This document shows, piece by piece, positions 8,849-18,800 of a DNA stretch of 44,411 nucleotides. The notes under the pieces are model-generated. The model did no database searches and was not told where the DNA came from. It was given only the letters and a program-made list of their open reading frames with translations. The stretch's first letter is position 1; every line of letters begins with the position of its first letter. Made by a program: the position numbers and the translations under genes. Source of the DNA: Lujinxingiaceae bacterium (GTDB taxonomy: Bacteria; Myxococcota_A; Bradymonadia; Bradymonadales; Bradymonadaceae); the NCBI GenBank assembly GCA_013697635.1, contig JACCWM010000087.1, positions 1 through 44,411 on the forward strand, in the 5' to 3' direction.

Positions 8849-8918
8849 GTACCTGCAAGCGCCTCAGTTAGGGTAGCTATCCCAGAACACATCCGGTAGG
8901 CTTCTACCCTACAGGTAC
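8849..8918. repeat. Nested inverted repeats upstream of the LRR gene
   Basis: Two perfect inverted repeats are nested: GTACCTG (8849-8855) pairs with CAGGTAC (8912-8918), and TAGGGTAG (8869-8876) pairs with CTACCCTA (8904-8911). On the 3' side the two arms are contiguous; on the 5' side they are separated by 13 bases. The structure lies between the stop at 8819 and the start at 8961. It could be a leader structure for the LRR gene, a terminator for the small gene upstream (no T-run follows), or a binding site. Confidence 0.4.
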
Positions 8919-8960
8919 TGGCACCTTAAGCCTGCATGTCGACGAAACAAAAGATTGTCC

Positions 8961-9626
8961 ATGAGCGATATACATGTTTCCTATCAGTGGCTTCAGCGAG
9001 GCCGAGGAACGAGCGAGTTGGTACGCCGCGAGGCGGTAGCAACGGGCGCCGATGGGTCACCGGTTGCCGCCGATGATATTTTCGCCCAGATCGCCAATCT
9101 CAAGGGCATGCCTCACTTTGCCGATGTACGCGAGCTACGCCTCGAGGAAAACGGCCTGGCCGATCTGACACCGCTGACCAGCCTCAACGACATCGAAGTA
9201 CTCCATCTGGCGGGCAATGACATCGTCGAGTTGTCACCGCTCTCCTCGCTGGTCAAGCTGCGCATCTTGGATTTGAGTCGCAACCCCAATCTCGAGAGCT
9301 TGAATCACCTCAGCAGGCTCACGGCTCTGGAGAATCTGAGCATCTATCAGACCCAGGTCGACGATCTCGAACCAATCGCGCACCTGTCCAAGCTCAAGGT
9401 CCTCAACTTCTCCAACACCCGCGTCACCGATCTGGCGCCGTTGTTGCAGATGGCCTCGCTTTGCGAGGTGCAGCTCTTCGAATTCGGCGAGATCGAGCGC
9501 GGCACCGATGATTGGAACATCATCGTTGAGCTGCTCTCGCGCCAGATTCGCGTCGACTGCCACGGCGTCGGCCGCATGGTCAGCGCCGCCACAGAATTGC
9601 GCCGCCGGCGCCGACAAGACCGTTAA
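8961..9626 (+). CDS. Leucine-rich-repeat protein
   Basis: This 221-residue protein has about five 22-residue leucine-rich repeats of the SDS22/internalin type between residues 45 and 165 (for example VRELRLEENGLADLTPL, IEVLHLAGNDIVELSPL, LRILDLSRNPNLESL). The C-terminus is very basic (RRRRRQDR). LRR arrays form curved protein-binding surfaces; no enzymatic domain is attached. No signal peptide is apparent, so it is likely cytoplasmic. The ATG at 8961 is preferred over a TTG six bases earlier, although neither has a strong ribosome binding site. The gene ends only three bases from the end of the convergent 1675-residue gene. Confidence 0.8.
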   Translation: MSDIHVSYQWLQRGRGTSELVRREAVATGADGSPVAADDIFAQIANLKGMPHFADVRELRLEENGLADLTPLTSLNDIEVLHLAGNDIVELSPLSSLVKLRILDLSRNPNLESLNHLSRLTALENLSIYQTQVDDLEPIAHLSKLKVLNFSNTRVTDLAPLLQMASLCEVQLFEFGEIERGTDDWNIIVELLSRQIRVDCHGVGRMVSAATELRRRRRQDR

Positions 9627-9629
9627 TTC

Positions 9630-12600
9630 CTAAAACGATGGCACGTCGCCGTCCTCAAAGCGCTTCCAGGCCCGCTCAAAGAGCGTGTGGACGGGCTCGA
9701 GAACCACGATGTTACCCAGCGGCGAATGGGCATCGGCCGTGGTTCGATAGATCTGGAGCTTCCAGGTCTCGATCGGCAGATGCGGCGTCTTGAAAGCTTC
9801 CCAGCCGCCGTCGATGAAATAGCTGCGCCCGGCGCGCGCGCGCTTGGCCTCGACCAGGATCTTCTTGACGACGAGCTCCTTGCCCGCCTTGGTGTAACGC
9901 GCAGCCGTCCAGCCGTTCCAGATGCGCACGTTGGCTGTCGTCGGGTTGTACAGGGTCAGCGTCTGTAAGAAGAGCACAGCGGCGTCCTCGCTGACGCCAA
10001 AGCGCTCGCGCACCTGGGCGACAAGTTCGGGCACCGAGTGCAGCGCGTTGGCCTCGTACTCACCCTCAGCTACGGGCGAGGTGCAGGCGCGCTCGCACAG
10101 CGCTCGAAAGCCCTCGGAGACCAATATTTCAATGCGCGTCAAAGCGGCGTCGATCTGTGGATAGCTGGCTCGAAGCGCGCGTTGCTCGACGGGCAACGCG
10201 CCGCCACCAAGCAAAAAGTGCGTCCGGTAATACTGCGAACAGCTATACATGCCGCCAAGGGCCACCATACTCTCGGTCTCGACCAGATCGATGCCCAGGC
10301 CTTCGCGGCGCGCGCCACCGAGCGAATCGAGCCACTGGTTCTTGCGCAGCGCATTCTTCGCCGCGTCCTCGCCGTAGAAATACTCGGTGTGCAAGAATGC
10401 GAGCAACTTGGGACTGGCGAGCTGATCGTAGACGGCCTTGTAGAGCGCCTGAGCGTTGGCGCGAAGCGCGTCACCGACGGGGTACATCAAATACATGTAA
10501 GCGATAAGCGACATCGCGTCGGCGAAGGGGCCGTCGCCAAACAATGGCTCGGTCACGGCTGGATCGTCCTCGACGGCGACCGTGTAAACGCTGGGATAAT
10601 TGCGGTTCTCGATGTTGAATCGGCTTTGCACCGCCCGGCTGTAAGTCTGGGAGCTGCTCGGGTCGACGAGCGCAGTGAGCAACGCCCTCGAATTCAGGGT
10701 CAGCCGCAGGTTCTTGTCGACCTCGATGATCAACGCATCGGGAAGCGCCGTTTTTTTACCAAAGACCTCGTTCCAGGCCTTGGCCATGGTGGCCACAACG
10801 CCGAAAGAATCCTCGCCATTGGCACCGATCGACCAGAGCTCCTCGGGGTTGGCCGGAAACGAGCGCTCATAGAACTCAAATAACTTCTCGACGTTGAGGC
10901 CTCGAAGCGTCGAGCGCGCCGCATCGGCCTCGGTCACCTTGAGGCCCATCTCGGTGCGCAGCTCCTTGCTAAGAAAGTTCTTCTCCCAACTGCTGATGTT
11001 CGGCATACCGACCCAAATCAGCGCCGCCTCGGCAAAGCTCAGACCGGTGAGTTCGGCCAGCTTCGTGGCCGCCTCGGCACTCCAGGGCACCTGGCCCTTC
11101 TCGGACATGGCGAGCACAAAGCGCGCAATATTCGCGCTGGTGAACGAAGAGCGGCTGAGCACGCGCTCGCTGGTCATGTTGGCGCCCGCCAGCACCTTGA
11201 ATTTGCCGTCGGGGGCATACTCGAGCACATTGGATTGATTGGTCGCATAGCTGCTTTGAAGCACGCCGGTGTAGCGGTTGCCCTCGTAGACCGTCGCCCA
11301 AACCCCGCTCTCCTGGTTCTTGGGCAAGTAGGAGGCCGCATTGGTATCCAAAATGCTGTAATTGACCAGGCGCAGTTGACCCTCGTATTCAAGAAAGCCA
11401 AGCTCTGCCCAGGTCGTAAGCAGCGCGGTGATCCGTCGACTGCTGTTTGGATCGCGCCCATGGCGCGAGGCGATGAAGGCCAACGCCCCTTCCCTGCCAA
11501 ACAACTGTTGCCAGGGCGTCTTGAGAAAGACATGCGCTGCGCCGTCGTCACCTTCGAACAGGAAGCGCCGCTCGGAGCGCAGCGCATCGATCAGCGAAAC
11601 AGCGCCGTTGTTCCACCAATAGCCGAACTGATGTAGACCCACGGAATTGAGCGCCTGGCTGATGTCACCATCCTCGATGGCATCGCCAATAGGGTTGTTT
11701 ACCAGGTTTTGAGGTGAAGCAGACTCGAACAACTTGATATACGATTGGGCCGCCTGCGCGGCTTCTTGGACCACACTCGCCACCGCCTCGATGAACCCTT
11801 TATCGCTTGCATTGGCCACAATGCTGGCGACGAGCGCTTCGAGTTCGACAGCCTTGGGCGCTTTGCCAGCCTCCCGCTCACCGCGCAGCACACCGGCCCA
11901 ATGTTCACCGCAGGCATAGAGCGTGGCCTCGCTCTTAAGTGCGAGCCCGCTCGAGACGATGCGCACGCACAGCTCATCGATCCAGGCGGCCAGTCGCTCG
12001 GATTTGGCTACGGTCGTCGTGGATGCAGCGAGATCACCGAGCACCGCGGCCAGCACGAGCGTTGCGACGGCGTCCGCGCTCAAATTGCGCAGGCTCGTCG
12101 AGCCGTCACCGTCGCGGGCCGTGCAAAGGTGCATGAATCGAAAGTTCAAATAACCCAGCGCCGAGGCGGTGTGGCTTGCCGTCGAGGCGACATAACCGCC
12201 GTCGTGCGCGCAGATCGACAAATCTGCGGTGATCGGGCGCAAGAGCTCGTCACCGGGAAACTTCGCAAGCGCGACCGGACCGCTAAAGCCTGGTGTCGAC
12301 AAGGCGAAGCGCCGCCCGTCGATACTCTCCCATTCGGTGAGATACGGCGCCAAAAGCGGCGTTCGCACGCGCCAGCCGTAGAGCCCATCCTTGCCACCAA
12401 GTGGTGAATCTTGCATCTCCTCGCTCAGCGGATACAGCTCGAACCTCGAGATATTGAGCTGCTTGCCCTCGGCAACAAAGTCCTCAAAAAAGCGCGGCAT
12501 CGAGCGCCGGCCGACCGTGCCCGTGCGCGGATCGAACTCGGCCAGACTCTGGTCGTTCCAATCGCCGCGCAGCGTCCAGTAATTCTCTTTGTCGCTGAGC

Positions 12601-14657
12601 ACCAGACCGCTGGCCAAGCCATCTTTGTCACCGGGATACAGCGCCCGCCCGCCGTAGCTGATGCCTCCATCGGCAAGCTCAATGGCCACACCGGGCTGGC
12701 CCAGATGGCTCGTAAAGTCGAATATCTCCGACGGATTACCGCTCCAGTACGCGCTACCTCGCCAGTGACTGTCGTAGAAGCCGACGAGCAATTGCCCGCC
12801 GGCGTAGCGTACCCAGTTGAGCCGGCTGCCTGCGGGTAGCTGCAAGTCGTGCTCGAGAACACGCCCTTTGGGGCCGACGACGATCGCGCGCAGTGCGTTA
12901 TAGAGCATGGCAAAGGGAAAGATCGCGACGAGCGTGGGCGAGGAGGCATTCTTGCCTTTGGTGCTCAACTCTTCGAAGGCCTCCTCATAGGCTGGCCAGC
13001 AGAACTCGTCGAGCAGACCGGTTTGAAGCGTGCGCCAGAGCGGCGAGACCAGATCGACCTGACAGCCAAGCTCGTAGGCATCTGGAAACTCGGCAAAAGT
13101 CGCGGCGCTGACGTTTGCGCTGAGCGTGCTCTCGGTGGCGACGAACGCCGGCAGCGCGCCGCGACTGAGCTCGCTGATGCGCTCGGTCAACCAGGCACGC
13201 CGGGCGCGCTCGAGCCCGGAGCGGCCTTTTGCGACACGCTGAAACTCCGCGTTTCCAAAGGCCTCGCCAACGGCGCTGTCCAGCGAGAGCGCAAAGCGCG
13301 CGTCGTTGCCGACAAAGACCAGGTCGCGCAGATGCTCGCTCGACTCGGCGTCGGCACCGGCCCAGCCCGCCAGATCGAAGTTTGCCTGGCTGACAACCGG
13401 GATCTCCAGCTCAATGGCGAGGTCGACCAGATCGATGTCCGCCTTGGAGTAATAGCCGCCGTCGCCGAAGCTGAGCTCGACGCCGTCATTCTTGAGGCGG
13501 GCGGCCATGCGCCGCATGATTCCAAAAACGACGTCGGGCTGATTCGAGGAGCTGCGCCAGGAGTAGCGCTCCATGCTGTGGCTGAGCGTGCGCGACAACC
13601 AGGCCGCGGCGCTGTCCTCCGGAGCGGCGGCAACAGCCATCTGACCGGCCGGCTCATAGAGCGCGTCGAGCGCGCCGCACTCCTCGAGAAACTCCAGCCA
13701 CTCGATCTTGTAGGCGGCTTCGGCGCCTTGTGGCGTCGGAAAAAGGTTGAGCAGGCGACCGCGCATCGCGGCGTCCTTGACGGCGAGCTTGGCGAACGGC
13801 TTGCGGTAGGTCTTCCAAAACTTCACTGCTGCGCGCGAGAGCGAGGGCGCCTGCCAGACCTCACGGATAAAGCGCGCGTCCTCGTCGGCCTGCTTGAGAC
13901 CGGCGATGCGCACGAGCTTTCGAAGCTGATCGACCAGCGCGGCATGCGGCGGCGTGCCCCCCAGCGTGCGGCGAACGCACAGATCGAAGAAGATCTCGTA
14001 GGCCTGCCCGTCACCGTAGCGCTTGATCAGATCCGTGGCGTAGTCGGTCATCGCCTTGTTGGTCAGCGCACCGGCCAGCGCAAACTCGATGAAGGCCTCG
14101 CGGCGCTGATTCTCGTCGACCTCGAGCGCGTAGATCTGCTCGGCGTCGCGCGCCTTGCCAAAGGCGCTCGCGGCATATGCTGTATTTCCTGCCTCGAGAA
14201 AGGCGCGTCCGACCTGCTCGTAATAGGAGGGCAAGAAATGCGGTAGCGTGCGCGCGAGGTCCTCGGCGATCACGTCGAAGGCCTCCTTGGCGTGGCCGGG
14301 CTTGGACTTGGCCGCGCGCGCCTGGCGGTTAAGCGCCTTGGAGACCTCAAGGGCGCGCACGCCGTTGGCCGGATCGTGCACAAGCACCCACTGCGGAAAA
14401 CCCAACAACTGGCGCTGGCGGCGCGCGACCTGCTCGACAACGCGCCCCGCCGTAAAGCCGAAGTACTCCATGCTGCTGTCCTCGCCGGGCGCGAGGCTCG
14501 TCGAGGTCAGGCGCACGACCGGGCGATCTCCCAGCGCCGGGTGCACGTAGAAGCGCGCATCGATCTGATCGACGACGGCGTCGTTGGGAAGGCTTGTGGT
14601 TGCGGGCAGATAGGCCCCCGCTTTGAGAAGCTGATGTGGTTCAATGCTCACAACCAT
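9630..14657 (-). CDS. Giant conserved protein of unknown function, MoxR-system-associated type
   Basis: The ATG at 14657 is chosen because AGGAG lies five bases upstream; an in-frame extension to 14750 would run into the preceding gene. The product has 1675 residues with no signal peptide or membrane segment. Residues 39-50 read HPALGDRPVVRL. A TPR-like helical stretch follows at about 140-300. A beta-rich middle (roughly 570-860, with repeated YW, FDF and GG turns) could be propeller-like, and the rest is helical. Near the C-terminus are RARAGRSYFIDGGW and PHLPIETWK, which I remember from very large actinobacterial proteins encoded beside MoxR genes and usually named only hypothetical or DNA-binding protein. 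The gene follows the DUF4132-like gene by 55 bases, so the two form an operon. The function is unknown; a scaffold for the MoxR/vWA module is an inference. Confidence 0.75.
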   Translation of the reverse strand: MVVSIEPHQLLKAGAYLPATTSLPNDAVVDQIDARFYVHPALGDRPVVRLTSTSLAPGEDSSMEYFGFTAGRVVEQVARRQRQLLGFPQWVLVHDPANGVRALEVSKALNRQARAAKSKPGHAKEAFDVIAEDLARTLPHFLPSYYEQVGRAFLEAGNTAYAASAFGKARDAEQIYALEVDENQRREAFIEFALAGALTNKAMTDYATDLIKRYGDGQAYEIFFDLCVRRTLGGTPPHAALVDQLRKLVRIAGLKQADEDARFIREVWQAPSLSRAAVKFWKTYRKPFAKLAVKDAAMRGRLLNLFPTPQGAEAAYKIEWLEFLEECGALDALYEPAGQMAVAAAPEDSAAAWLSRTLSHSMERYSWRSSSNQPDVVFGIMRRMAARLKNDGVELSFGDGGYYSKADIDLVDLAIELEIPVVSQANFDLAGWAGADAESSEHLRDLVFVGNDARFALSLDSAVGEAFGNAEFQRVAKGRSGLERARRAWLTERISELSRGALPAFVATESTLSANVSAATFAEFPDAYELGCQVDLVSPLWRTLQTGLLDEFCWPAYEEAFEELSTKGKNASSPTLVAIFPFAMLYNALRAIVVGPKGRVLEHDLQLPAGSRLNWVRYAGGQLLVGFYDSHWRGSAYWSGNPSEIFDFTSHLGQPGVAIELADGGISYGGRALYPGDKDGLASGLVLSDKENYWTLRGDWNDQSLAEFDPRTGTVGRRSMPRFFEDFVAEGKQLNISRFELYPLSEEMQDSPLGGKDGLYGWRVRTPLLAPYLTEWESIDGRRFALSTPGFSGPVALAKFPGDELLRPITADLSICAHDGGYVASTASHTASALGYLNFRFMHLCTARDGDGSTSLRNLSADAVATLVLAAVLGDLAASTTTVAKSERLAAWIDELCVRIVSSGLALKSEATLYACGEHWAGVLRGEREAGKAPKAVELEALVASIVANASDKGFIEAVASVVQEAAQAAQSYIKLFESASPQNLVNNPIGDAIEDGDISQALNSVGLHQFGYWWNNGAVSLIDALRSERRFLFEGDDGAAHVFLKTPWQQLFGREGALAFIASRHGRDPNSSRRITALLTTWAELGFLEYEGQLRLVNYSILDTNAASYLPKNQESGVWATVYEGNRYTGVLQSSYATNQSNVLEYAPDGKFKVLAGANMTSERVLSRSSFTSANIARFVLAMSEKGQVPWSAEAATKLAELTGLSFAEAALIWVGMPNISSWEKNFLSKELRTEMGLKVTEADAARSTLRGLNVEKLFEFYERSFPANPEELWSIGANGEDSFGVVATMAKAWNEVFGKKTALPDALIIEVDKNLRLTLNSRALLTALVDPSSSQTYSRAVQSRFNIENRNYPSVYTVAVEDDPAVTEPLFGDGPFADAMSLIAYMYLMYPVGDALRANAQALYKAVYDQLASPKLLAFLHTEYFYGEDAAKNALRKNQWLDSLGGARREGLGIDLVETESMVALGGMYSCSQYYRTHFLLGGGALPVEQRALRASYPQIDAALTRIEILVSEGFRALCERACTSPVAEGEYEANALHSVPELVAQVRERFGVSEDAAVLFLQTLTLYNPTTANVRIWNGWTAARYTKAGKELVVKKILVEAKRARAGRSYFIDGGWEAFKTPHLPIETWKLQIYRTTADAHSPLGNIVVLEPVHTLFERAWKRFEDGDVPSF

Positions 14658-14712
14658 GGACGCTCCTGGAGTGCTTTGCAGTGATCGTGTCGCATTCAAG
14701 GCCGCCCGGGAA

Positions 14713-15600
14713 TTACTCCTCGGTCTTCTCTTCCTTGGCGCGCCCGGCATAGACGGCGGCGGCCATACGCATGCCCTCGGAGAAGGCCACCGGCCCGACG
14801 CTTCCCAGCGCGAGCGGGCGCTCCTTGTCGTCCACCCAGATCAGCTCGCCGGTAAAGGTCTCGTACTCGGGGTAGTCGCAGCCAATCCAATAGCGTGCTT
14901 CGACGTGCACTCCAGCCTCCCAGACCGGGCAGCAAGCGAAGCCGCCGCGCACCCGATAGCCCAGGCTGCGACAGCGCCCATTGGCAAAGTTGAGCTGGTC
15001 GAACTTGCCGTTGGCGAAGCTTTGGATCGAGCGCTGATCGTCTTTGTGCTCGGCGCCGCGCGGATAGATCTCACGAAAGAGCTGCGAGAGGCCCTGCTCC
15101 ATGGCAAGCTCGACGGCGATCTCACGCAGGTCGGCGATCTCGGCCAAAAGCACGGGATGGGGAATGACCACCGTCTCGACGTTGAGCCAGATCGTCTCGC
15201 CATCGAGATTGACCAGCCCGACACCACGCTGGGCATCGGCGCCTCGCAAAAAGCCCACGTGCTCCTCGTCACCTGCTGCGAAGCCTTGAGGCGCGACGAC
15301 GGCGTTCTCCAGAGGCTTTCGCCACGCCGGATCGTCCCACACAGCGAGGATGACCTGAACCGGCACAGGCAGCGAGCGCAGCATCCAACCATCGACCGTC
15401 TCGATGCAGGTGCGCTCGTGCTCGACGAGAAGATCGAGCACCTGGCGAAGCTGCTGAACGGCATCGCTGCTGCGCACCTTGGGCGGCAAAGTGGCGAGCA
15501 GCTTACCCTTGGCATTGCGACAGACAATCTTGCCCTCGTCGATCGTGACCGCGTAGCCGCCGTCGGCGTCGACCCATGGTTGTATCGCTTCAACAGCCAT
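14713..15600 (-). CDS. DUF4132-like protein
   Basis: This 295-residue protein begins at an ATG preceded by GAGGATAGGA. Its central part (about 90-215) resembles the DUF4132 domain: WDDPAWRKPLENAVVAPQG, then GFLRGADAQRGVGLVNLDGE, IPHPVLL, and MEQGLSQLFREIYPRG. The C-terminal part contains a GYRVRGGFA strand and GPVAFSEGMRMAAAVYAG. DUF4132 proteins are uncharacterised; many are fused to or encoded near WGR/MolR-type proteins, and stand-alone versions occur beside giant MoxR-associated proteins (from memory, not checked). It is the first gene of a two-gene operon with the 1675-residue protein downstream. It starts about 140 bases beyond the terminator of the upstream lipoprotein gene, so it must have its own promoter, which I could not place with confidence. 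Confidence 0.7.
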   Translation of the reverse strand: MAVEAIQPWVDADGGYAVTIDEGKIVCRNAKGKLLATLPPKVRSSDAVQQLRQVLDLLVEHERTCIETVDGWMLRSLPVPVQVILAVWDDPAWRKPLENAVVAPQGFAAGDEEHVGFLRGADAQRGVGLVNLDGETIWLNVETVVIPHPVLLAEIADLREIAVELAMEQGLSQLFREIYPRGAEHKDDQRSIQSFANGKFDQLNFANGRCRSLGYRVRGGFACCPVWEAGVHVEARYWIGCDYPEYETFTGELIWVDDKERPLALGSVGPVAFSEGMRMAAAVYAGRAKEEKTEE

Positions 15601-15738
15601 ATTTCCTATCCTCTCAAGCGTTTAGGGCTTCAGGTGGTGAGCTGAGTGCGGTTGGTGCTGCTGACTACTTTGAGCAGGTTGCATCTCATATTCTCCCGGC
15701 CCGTTCAACTTGAAAACACCAGCGCTGTTGTAGGATCC

Positions 15739-15773
15739 AAAAAAATGCGGCCGTGCTCAAGGCACGGCCGCAT
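15739..15773 (-). terminator. Intrinsic terminator of the 1468-residue lipoprotein gene
   Basis: A perfect 12-bp stem (arms 15745-15756 and 15762-15773, ATGCGGCCGTGC and its complement) closes a five-base loop. Read on the minus strand it is followed by seven T residues (15745-15739). It lies 29 bases after the stop at 15802. This is a textbook rho-independent terminator and separates the lipoprotein gene from the DUF4132/giant-protein operon. Confidence 0.92.
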
Positions 15774-15801
15774 CGATCAAGCGAGTGTTACAAGCTCGAG
15801 A

Positions 15802-18800
15802 TCACTGCCACCACAGCCTCGGCGGTCCGCCAAAGGGCATCACCCAGATGTGGTTGGCCGCCGGCGCGAAGATCCAGCTCGCGTTGAAGCTCGACGTCTC
15901 GCCCATCTGTGCCGTGGTCAAGGGCGTGCCGCCGGAGCTGGTCGCGCTTCCCGTCGTCACATTCCAATAGGAGTCCGTGACCGTGGCGGAGTTCGCGCCA
16001 ACGAGGCCGCCGACGTTACCGTTTCCAAGCACGACGTTGGTCGCGTACGAATTGGTGATCGAGCCGGCCACGTTTCGCCCGACCAGGCCACCGACCGCTC
16101 CGTTGCCGCTGTTGCTGGCCGTACCGGAGCTGAAGCAGTTACGGATCGTACCCTCGTTGCGCCCGACCAGGCCACCGCCGGTGCCATTGCTGGAGAACGA
16201 ACCGGTCACGAAGCTGTTCTCGATCAGGCCCTTGTTGAGGCCGACCAGCCCGGCGGTGCGTCCACCGCCGCCGGCGATGTAGTTGAGCAGGCCGATCTGG
16301 CGGATCGTGCCGGTGGAATCGGTGAACATCGCCGAATTCTCCGCGCCGCCCGGGATCGACAGGTTGCTGATGCGCCGGAAATTGCCGTCGAAGACGCCGC
16401 TAAACGGTGTCGTGCCCGTGCCAATGCGATTGTAGGTGACGTTGTTCATATTGATGTCGGCCAGCAACTTGAAGTGGCTATTCCAATACTGAGCATTGCC
16501 GGCAAGGCCGATGCGGTTGAGTTGCGCAGCCGTGCAGATCGTAAACGGGTCGTAGATCGTGCCGGCGCCGCCACCAAACAGAGTTCCGGCTGGATCACAG
16601 ACCGAGTCGGCAAAGAAGCTGATCGTCGCACCGAGCTTGACCAGCGGGGTCGCAATCGAGAGCGCCTTGGGACCGGCCTGCGTCGAGGTCATCTCGCAGG
16701 TCGCCACGCCCAGAGCGTTGGTGGCGCTACAGCTGCCATAGGCGTTACCGCCACCCGTCGCGCTGAAGGTCGGCACGACGCCAGCGACAGGATTTCCGTA
16801 CGTGTCCACCAGCGTGATCGTGATCGAAGCAGCCGTGACACCGTCGGCCAGCCCATTGGTGCCCGTGATGTTCGAATTGGCCGCAACCGGCGCCGCTGCG
16901 CTGATGTCGAAGCTGTTGCTCGTCGCGGTTGCCAGAGCGCCGCTCGCTGCGCCCAGGCGATAGCCCACAGCGGCACGGTTGATCGACAAACCGGGAAAGC
17001 TCGCCAGACCGGCATTGGCCTGGCGCGTCAGCGTACCGCTGAGTACACCGTCGCCAGCCGGGTTGGTCGTGATCGACAAGGTGATCGATGCCGCCGAATC
17101 GCTCACACGGTCGCCGTCGGCATCAATGACCTCCACACCGACGCCGCCCAGGCTTGCGCCGGCCGCGGCCGAAGCGGGATGCGTCACGAAGCGAAGGCCC
17201 GTGGGCACGGCCGACAAGGTCGTGAAGCTGATGTTCTCACCGTATGACGTGCCGGCTGCCGTCGTGGCAAATGCCCGAACGTAGTAAGTGGTCGCCGCAT
17301 CGAGATCGGAGACCAGAGCGCTGAATTCATCGGTGCTCGAGCTTGCCCCTAAAGACTCACAATCGGCCGTGTTGGGCACGGCCACCGTCGACCAGCAAAA
17401 GCCGTGAGCGGTCGGGTTGGGAGCACCGAGCACGGTGATCGTACCAAAGGCACGTGCGCTCTTGGCCTGAACGCTGTCCACCGAATTGGTGGTCACCGTC
17501 GGCAGCGCCGCACGAAAGCCGCGATCCGAGCCCGAACTCTGAGACAGGGCACCTGCAGCGCTGACCGTCACGCGGTAGTAGCGCCCTGCGCCCGTTGCCG
17601 GGGCCGTTGCATCGTTGTATGTCGGCACGGCCGTATCGACGAGCCTCACGAAGCCACTTGGTGCATCGGTCGACGAGCGATCCCAACTAAAGGCGCGCGT
17701 GCCAACTCCGCGGTGACCCATAGCGGCCGACGATGCCGTGCTCAATCCGGCGTCATTGACGGAGACCACACGGTAGCTAACGCTCGAGCCAGCCGAAGCC
17801 TCGCCACCGGTTGCCGAGAGCACGACATGGAGCGCTGAAGTTCCCTTGCTTGCACCAAGGGTCACGGCCGAGAGCGTGGCCGCCGGCGCAGCGGTGTCGG
17901 TGTAGCTGAGGGCGTTGCCCAAAGCAATCCAGCTGCCATTGCCATTGATCTCGATCTGGTAGCCGTCAACACCGTAGCCGGCGAGAAAACCGCTATCCGA
18001 GCCGGACGCCGCGCCCGAACCGGCGTCGTTGAACGCGCGCACGGTGTAGGTGTGGCTTGTGCCAGCATCGGCCGTCGAAGCGCTCCAGGAAACCGTGACA
18101 TGTGCGGTGCTCGTGCCCTGGGTCGCCGTGACATTGCCTGGCGTCGAAGGTACGCCGGCTCGGGAGGCGGTCGTGTCGGTGTGGCTCGTGACCAGCACCG
18201 ACTCGAGCAGTGCTCCGTCGCGGTAGACGTCGTAGCCGCCCACCGCAAGTGCTTCGCGGTAGCCTGTCGCCGCATCAGAGGGTTCGCTGGAGAGGGCCGG
18301 ATAGGTGGCCACGACGGTGTACTCATAGCTCTGTCCGTTTTGCACGGAAGACGCGCTCCAGCTCAGCTCGACGACTTCACTCGACACACCTTTGGTCGCG
18401 CTCAACGCCGTAGGCGCCGACGGCACGCCAGGAGCGCCGGCAGCATCGTCTTCGAGGCTGTCCGCCTCATCGCCGAGCTGGCCGATCGCGACGCCGTCAC
18501 GATAGACGATGTACCCCGTCGCGCCATCGATGCCCGTCCAGGTGATCCAGACGCTCGCGCTGCTGTCGCGGGTTGCATCGACATCGGTCGGAGCCGGAGC
18601 CGCCGTCACGAAGGCAATCTCGTTGCCATAGTAGTAGGCATCGGCATCGGCCAGGAATGCGCGCACGTAGTAGGTGCGGCCTGGGAGCAGGGTCTCGACG
18701 AAGAGATCGAAAGCTGTAGCCTGGTCGAGCTCACCCAACTGCTGACAGTCGGCGTCGTCGAGCGAAGGTTCCTCCTCGGTCGACCAGCAAAAACCGTGAT

